This document shows, in pieces, positions 58,800 to 64,000 of a DNA stretch of 64,000 nt. The DNA lies in the NCBI GenBank assembly GCA_003439945.1, contig QVRM01006824.1:372001-436000 (forward strand). Reading direction: 5' to 3'. This DNA comes from Dermanyssus gallinae (taxonomy: Eukaryota; Arthropoda; Arachnida; Mesostigmata; Dermanyssidae). Every line of letters starts with the position of its first letter. Position 1 is the stretch's first letter. The position numbers were made by a program, and so were the translations under genes. The notes under the pieces were generated by a model, which was given only the letters and a program-made list of their open reading frames with translations, ran no database searches and was not told the DNA's origin.

Positions 58800-59440
58800 C
58801 GGCAAAAAAATGCCTTAAACCACTGCATCTAGCCGAAAAATATCAGAAAAGTTAAAGCCCGGTTGAGGAGTGATTCCAGCCAAAGCGCTGCAAAGATGGC
58901 TCGTGACCTGAAAATCTTGAAGAGCATAATGCGGATCATGAGGAATCATCTCAGGGTATGGGCATACGAGTTACAACAAGTTTGAACGTTCACGGATAAG
59001 CAAAATGAGATGCCTTGCAAAAGAGCTCACGTGCTTCTCGCCCGTCACGCTCACGGTGAGGCTCCAAACATTGTCTTCTCAGATTAGCAAATGTTCATTA
59101 TTAAACAACCTCTGAACAAGCAAAACAATCGGGTGTGGCTCTAGAAAGGAACCGTCAGGTTCAGCGTCAGTCTGATGATGTGAGTCAGGATAATTGATGA
59201 CGGGCGCACGCGCTTATATTCATCTCTTATAAATTCAAAAATAGACGGGACATGGAACAGCCACCTTATTTTTTAAGAGTCTTCTAATACCGTGAGCCAG
59301 AGCATTCCAAAGACAGACGATATACGTTTCCGCAGGATTTAACACCCTCTTATGAGGCCAAACGAACGCAGGCCTGGCTCGGCTCTGAGCGTTCGTTTGG
59401 CCATTTAGTTCATTTGAGCTCGGATCCAGAGATGAAAAAT
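58800..59440 (+). pseudogene. Tc1/mariner transposase fossil, possibly maT-like
   Basis: One plus-strand frame with three stops runs about 330 bases. It reads KARLRSDSSQSAAKMARDLK (HTH region; related transposases have S.RKMA.EL), VWAYELQQV, HVLLARHAHGEAPNIVFSD with a stop where Glu is expected, then FIIKQPLNKQNNRVWL. FSDEK.F...Q..N.QNDR is the first catalytic block of maT-type elements. After a frameshift, FPQDLTPSYEAKRTQAWL (about 59,330-59,380) corresponds to QQD.AP.H.A..TQ.WL, the second catalytic block. The rest is lost. It lies between (TA)n tracts at 58,564 and 59,503, but not directly against them. Confidence 0.65.
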
Positions 59441-59502
59441 GAAGTCGTTGATGAGTTTAAAGTTAAAAAATCCAGTTATTTTCTGTCCTGTCCAATTAAT
59501 TT

Positions 59503-59523
59503 ATATATATATATATATATATA
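59503..59523. repeat. (TA)n microsatellite
   Basis: About ten TA units, followed by a short CT run. Confidence 0.92.
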
Positions 59524-62450
59524 AGCGTAAATGTATCTCTCTCTCTGTATATATATACACATATCAAAAAGTGTTCCATCTGTAATAAAAGTACGGAGTA
59601 GGTCCAATTGGCAATTTTATTTCGGCCGACCGACAGGTTAAGTTCTTGTGACTGCGTGAAGGAAAGAGCGGGGCGGGATTGCTAATGCTCCGATTTAGTT
59701 GTGATTGGTAGAATAGGATTTTCTCATTACTTCTTTTAATGAAAAGCAACTATGAAAAAATCGTCGTATGTGAAGAGTGTGAACCACTGAGTTTCATACT
59801 AACGGTGTCATTAGCAGCCCATCTGCGTTATTTATTAACGAAGACTTAACAGCCATGCCCGCTTACTGCACTACAGTTACGACGAAGCCCTCATGCAAGC
59901 TCACCGTTTAGCCGAATTTAAACAAGTCGCTTGTCCTAATGCAGAAGATGTTAAGGTATACCCCGGACTATGCCAAGTAAAAAATTGGATAAGTTGTGCT
60001 CTTTTTTGTGAAGGTATATAGAAATATAGGAACACGTTGAAAAACAGACAGGTGTTCTATAAATAAATGTTTCCGCAATTTTAGCAGGCAAACTGCCACA
60101 AATAGTATATTACATCTGGATATCGCCTTAGGTTAATCGGTGGCTTACATGAAACATCTTGTTTTGCAGAGCGATGAATAGAATGGAGATACATGATAAC
60201 TACTTAGAGATCCTTGATAATGTGTTACAAAGCTTATGTATGTCTTTGTGAATAACAAATATTGCAGCCTTTAAGAATCCATCGTCTTTACGAGAGCCGC
60301 ATATGTACTCGACTAAATTACTGGGACTAGTACGAGTAAACCTGTTCAAATAGGCGTGACATAGAAGGACGGTAGATCATAAATAGCGTTCTCGAATCAG
60401 CTCTATCAGTCTAAAACTGCGTTATAAGGTTTTATTGCATAACATTTTCTTTTTAATAAAAATAGCATAGGGGCTGTTGTACGAGTAAACGTCTCTTTTT
60501 CGTATTGGATAGTATGACTTCCGTCCTTAAGCAAATAAGCGAGTTCATCGAGCCTCTTTGTCTTTGTTGTCAACTTTCTGGCAACGTTCATTTTAGTCGT
60601 ATGTAGGAGAAGAAAATTTGCAATGCTTGACTAGTACTGGTGATCACATTTTCGTTCGTGTTTTAATTAACGATGATCATAGGGTTTGGATAGCAAATTG
60701 AAAAAAAAAGATTTTCTGATAAGCATACGCGCGTGGGCCCTCTGCAGAAACTCGCCCCATGCCATTTTTCTAAGCACTCATGTTATATTTTTACAAAGAT
60801 TTTCGTTTGCAAAAGAAAGGTCTGTATAGTTTAAGGTGCCTTACTTACAGTTTACAGAACTAATATTTGTGTGTAGATAGAGAGCGGGACTTTTAATCGT
60901 GTAACCAAAATAAGAATTTGCCATGCTAAGCCCCTTTCTCCCTTCGAGCAAGGAACATTGAACTTATCTTTAATGTAGAGCGTTTAGTTTTTATGCGTAA
61001 GTGTAAACATTAACGATTGTGTTACAATTGTATTTCTATCCTGCGTTTACGTGTACCATTCAAAGTACACCGCTGTCATGTTAAACCTAAAACTATATTT
61101 GTAGACGATATTTGTTGTGGACATATTCATTTCCCACCAAATGTCAAATACCTTGATGACTAAAAGGTTTATTAGCCCGTCTGTTTGAATGATTTCCATA
61201 CAGTTCTAAAATTGATTGTGGACGGCATTGCTTGGCGATGTTCGGACATGTTTCTCTCACCTGCCGAATGCGTCGTACTGAACCACGGCGCACTTGGCTT
61301 CTACTCTAAACTGAACGGCAACGTCTCATCGACTCTTACACTTATAAACGTGACCTAGGCACTTTAGTTTTAGCTACGACATTACCGAGCTGGTGAAGGC
61401 ATCATCAAGCATGGTCGTGGGAATGGGGTAAACCTTTCTGAAGCGCCGGCGGTGAAGTTTCGCGCATAAGGCGTAACAGAAAACGTACCGGCAGTTTGTT
61501 TTCGGCAACAGTGTAAGAGAACCGCTCTACATCAACTTACAAAATGCGGTTTGCTGGGACATTTTTTTTGTGTAGACTTTAACAAGCTTAGAAGCCAGCG
61601 CTCCATTACTCTGAAGGCCGTGCCCCGTTTAGAGCGCATAAACGGCTCTTCTGACTGGCAGATGGCACAAAATGGACGCATGCTGACACAATTCATGGTA
61701 TCCTACCCCTTGACGGTTCGACGGACAATCTTCGTTTGCCAGAAGTACGCACACTTGCCAACACATACATATGAGGCTTCAAACCACTGTACCACATGGT
61801 GCGGTTATGTCTTACGGCCAACTAACCTAAAATTGACCAGATTTGTTTATTTTTGTGCTTTCTTTCTCGTAGGTCTTTATTACACTAAACGGCGGAAGTA
61901 GGTTAAATCGACCACACGACAAACGTAGGTTGTGTTGTCGTTGTTCAAGCGTCATAGGGCTCTTTTCTGAGAATTAGAGTCGGTTTGGCGCCATGCTATG
62001 CGACACACTAAAAAGCTGTGTACAGTTGCTGATGCACGCGTGAGCGTTTTTCTCGAGTTGCGGTTGTTTGCATCGCTATGCGCAGTGCCTCGCAATGAGG
62101 TGGTTGTGTGGAACCAATGAGGATTAGCCAGCCGTTTGCCTTTGTTTTCCGCAATCTGAGAGGCAAAGGCAAATTGAAATATCAGGTATTCATTTTGCTG
62201 TCGTATGGCCGTGACGACCAACAACACCCCGCTATCCATTAACAAGTTCATTTCAAAACTTGCCGAGTTTCAGCCATTCACCCACCCGCTCCGATCCCTC
62301 TCCGGCTCCCTATCTTCTGGCCTGGTCCCAACAAACAGGCGATTCTTCACAAAGTGCGCCTATCTGATGGGGGTGATGTGGGGGGCACGGCGATTGGGTA
62401 GCCACACGGACGGGGGGAGGCGTCGGAGCGTCGTCGGAGAACGAACTCAG
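59524..62450. other. No gene seen; second copy of a diverged repeat at 61,575-61,660
   Basis: AT-rich unique sequence. The 116-codon plus frame at 61,551-61,901 includes the repeat shared with 54.7 kb and no known domain. Confidence 0.45.
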
Positions 62451-63510
62451 AGAGTGAGCCGCACCATTACCACCAGCCTGCCTACCTACCTACTCCATGG
62501 TTGGCTGTCGAAGCGTCAACGAAGTACTCACTACACTGGTTGTTGTTGCTGCTGCTGCTGAGGCTGCTGCCGCTCTCAATGCCGCCTGAACGTAGCGGCC
62601 GATTGGTCGGTGGTACAATCGGTTGGTCGAGCGCTCAGTTCCTTGCTTATTGCGGCTGTTGCAGCGGCAGTGGCGGCCTGTGGCATCCAGTTCTAGGCGT
62701 AGTCCTAGTCGTTGTAGGAGTGGTAGTGGTAGTAGTAGTAGTAGTAGTAGTAGTTATAGTGTCAGAGCATGGAGACCTCCACGCCGGCGGTGGCGGTGGT
62801 GGTGGTGGCGGCGGGATGCAGCGCAGCGACACGCCTACCAGGTGTGCTGATCTCATTGCTTCTTATCAAATTATTGCCTCTAGCTCGCAATGCACTGCGA
62901 GATGGCCACTGCGTGTCGGAGCCCCGGTGGTGGCAGCCGTACTGCGACGGGTACGAGCCGCCACTGCCGAGCATATAGCCTTCGTGCCAGTTTTGTATGA
63001 GTATGTTTGTGTATGTATGTGTGTGTGTTAGAGTATGTGATGGGGGTGTGTTGGCAGCGGGGGGGGGGGGGGGGTAGTGCTATCGCTCGCCCACCTCTGC
63101 TCACTAGACAGACAGGCGAGCTGAGCATGTTGTGCTCAGCCGCAGCAGCGGCGACCGATGTGGATAAGAGACGCGAGCGGAGATGAGTCCTGGGGGATTC
63201 GACATCATCATGGCAGCAAGGAGGGGTCACGCAGAGTCGATGCACTAAGGAGGACAAGGATGTTAGGAAATCACTCGGGGGTTCGGGGCCGGGAGGGGTA
63301 TGATAGGCAAAATGGGGATGAACGACGACGACGACAACGACGGGAACAGGCCGAGAGGAAGTTTAGTGCTGTTCAGTCCGCGACGACGACGACGAGACTA
63401 CCCCCGAGGACCGGCCGTAATATGTCGTCTAGTCGACTCCCGAGTCGTATAAACTCATTGACAACTCCCTATCTGCACCGGCGGGGGCGTGGTTGGCCTC
63501 TTTAGATGTT
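62450..63510. repeat. GC-rich triplet island with a 16-base G run
   Basis: CTG triplets near 62,545-62,570, (GTA)n at about 62,727-62,755, GGT/GGC triplets near 62,788-62,815, GTGT repeats near 63,005-63,030, a G run at 63,059-63,074 and ACG triplets near 63,325-63,395. Frames up to 176 codons are Val/Ser/Gly homopolymer-rich. Confidence 0.72.
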
Positions 63511-63582
63511 GACGACAACCAACGCCTCGAGAGGGTATACAGACAAAAACTTTAAAGACATCCTATCATCTGTGTTTTGTGT

Positions 63583-63584
<2 letters not shown>

Positions 63585-63617
<33 letters not shown>
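63585..63617. repeat. (TA)n microsatellite
   Basis: About 16 TA units. Confidence 0.95.
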
Positions 63618-63619
<2 letters not shown>

Positions 63620-64000
63620 TAATGAAAATAAGATAATGTGAAATGCGCTCAGCAACATCATTTTATGAAAAAGTTTAAGGCGAATGCTATGTGTATGCAT
63701 GCTTACTGTGCGTTTTTAAATAATTTACGTCAGAAAAGGTATTGTTGCGAACATGTTTTAAGTGTATATGATTTTTTTAGGTATGCGTATATGCAACAAA
63801 CAAATGTAATGTATTTATGGTAGGCATATATAGCTGCATGCAAAAAGCTGACGTTTGTGCATTTTTAGTACAGTGCATAGTGTGATTAGCCAAGGGAATG
63901 TCCTGTGGTACCTGCATATATTTCTGGATAAGAAATCAACAACATGGTAGCTCACTTTCCGATTTGATACATCTATATTATATTATGGATTTAATAACTA
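63618..64000. other. No gene seen at the window end
   Basis: AT-rich. The 61-codon frame at 63,638-63,823 is unrecognised. Confidence 0.45.

Noticed and set aside
62501..63031. 176-codon plus-strand frame
   Set aside because: Driven by CTG, GTA and GGT triplet repeats (runs of Leu, Val, Gly).

Overview
The window is eukaryotic and almost certainly from an arthropod. The one recognisable host gene is a sodium/calcium exchanger (NCX/CALX, SLC8 family) on the minus strand. It is split into small exons with GT-AG borders, separated by long introns full of decayed retrotransposons, Tc1/mariner elements and (TA)n microsatellites. A parasitiform mite is my best guess at the source. That is inference from general character only.

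Host gene (1-16,249, minus strand). Five coding exons can be joined in frame: 15,962-16,249 (extracellular N-terminus, start uncertain), 5,593-5,728 (start of the first membrane segment), 1,573-1,655, 531-699 (the GSSAPEI signature of the alpha-1 ion-binding repeat) and 1-186 (end of alpha-1 and the next membrane segments, running off the window). Phases agree at every junction. The Calx-beta domains, alpha-2 repeat and C-terminus lie outside the window. Everything above 16,250 is either upstream intron/5' region of this gene or intergenic; the sequence does not say which.

Mobile elements. (1) A non-LTR retrotransposon family with RT motif YADDIVV and a C-terminal Cys/His-rich domain occurs at 8.5, 10.3-12.5, 25.5, 33.7, 46.5 and 53.6 kb, with relatives at 31.9 and 42.6-43.7 kb. 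Three 5'-truncated copies sit directly between (TA)n tracts on both sides. (2) An R1-like LINE at 48.6-51.5 kb is young: one frameshift, one stop, an A tail and a 12-bp target-site duplication. Older relatives are at 26.6-27.5 and 28.9-29.1 kb. (3) Other RT-related remnants are at 44.8-45.1 kb and at 45.4-46.4 kb; the latter resembles the zinc-knuckle plus restriction-like-endonuclease tail of some non-LTR elements. (4) A Tc1/mariner element with DD41D catalytic spacing lies at 12.55-14.2 kb. A second, inverted copy of its 3' end at 9.04-9.66 kb makes a 5.2-kb unit bounded by inverted ends and TA dinucleotides, with a LINE piece inside. Two more Tc1/mariner fossils are at 47.4-47.8 and 58.8-59.4 kb. 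(5) A tRNA-derived SINE family has copies at 6.45, 16.5 and 56.9 kb.

Simple sequence. More than twenty (TA)n tracts, up to about 200 bp, punctuate the window. About a dozen GC-richer islands of tri- and tetranucleotide repeats (near 3-4, 15, 20, 23, 30, 36, 38-40, 52.6-53.3, 56, 58 and 62.5-63.5 kb) create long but low-complexity reading frames that I do not call genes. They could include 5' exons or promoters, but nothing visible proves it.

No rRNA gene, CRISPR array or intact tRNA gene was seen. The bacterial features in the brief (operons, ribosome binding sites, attachment sites) do not apply here.
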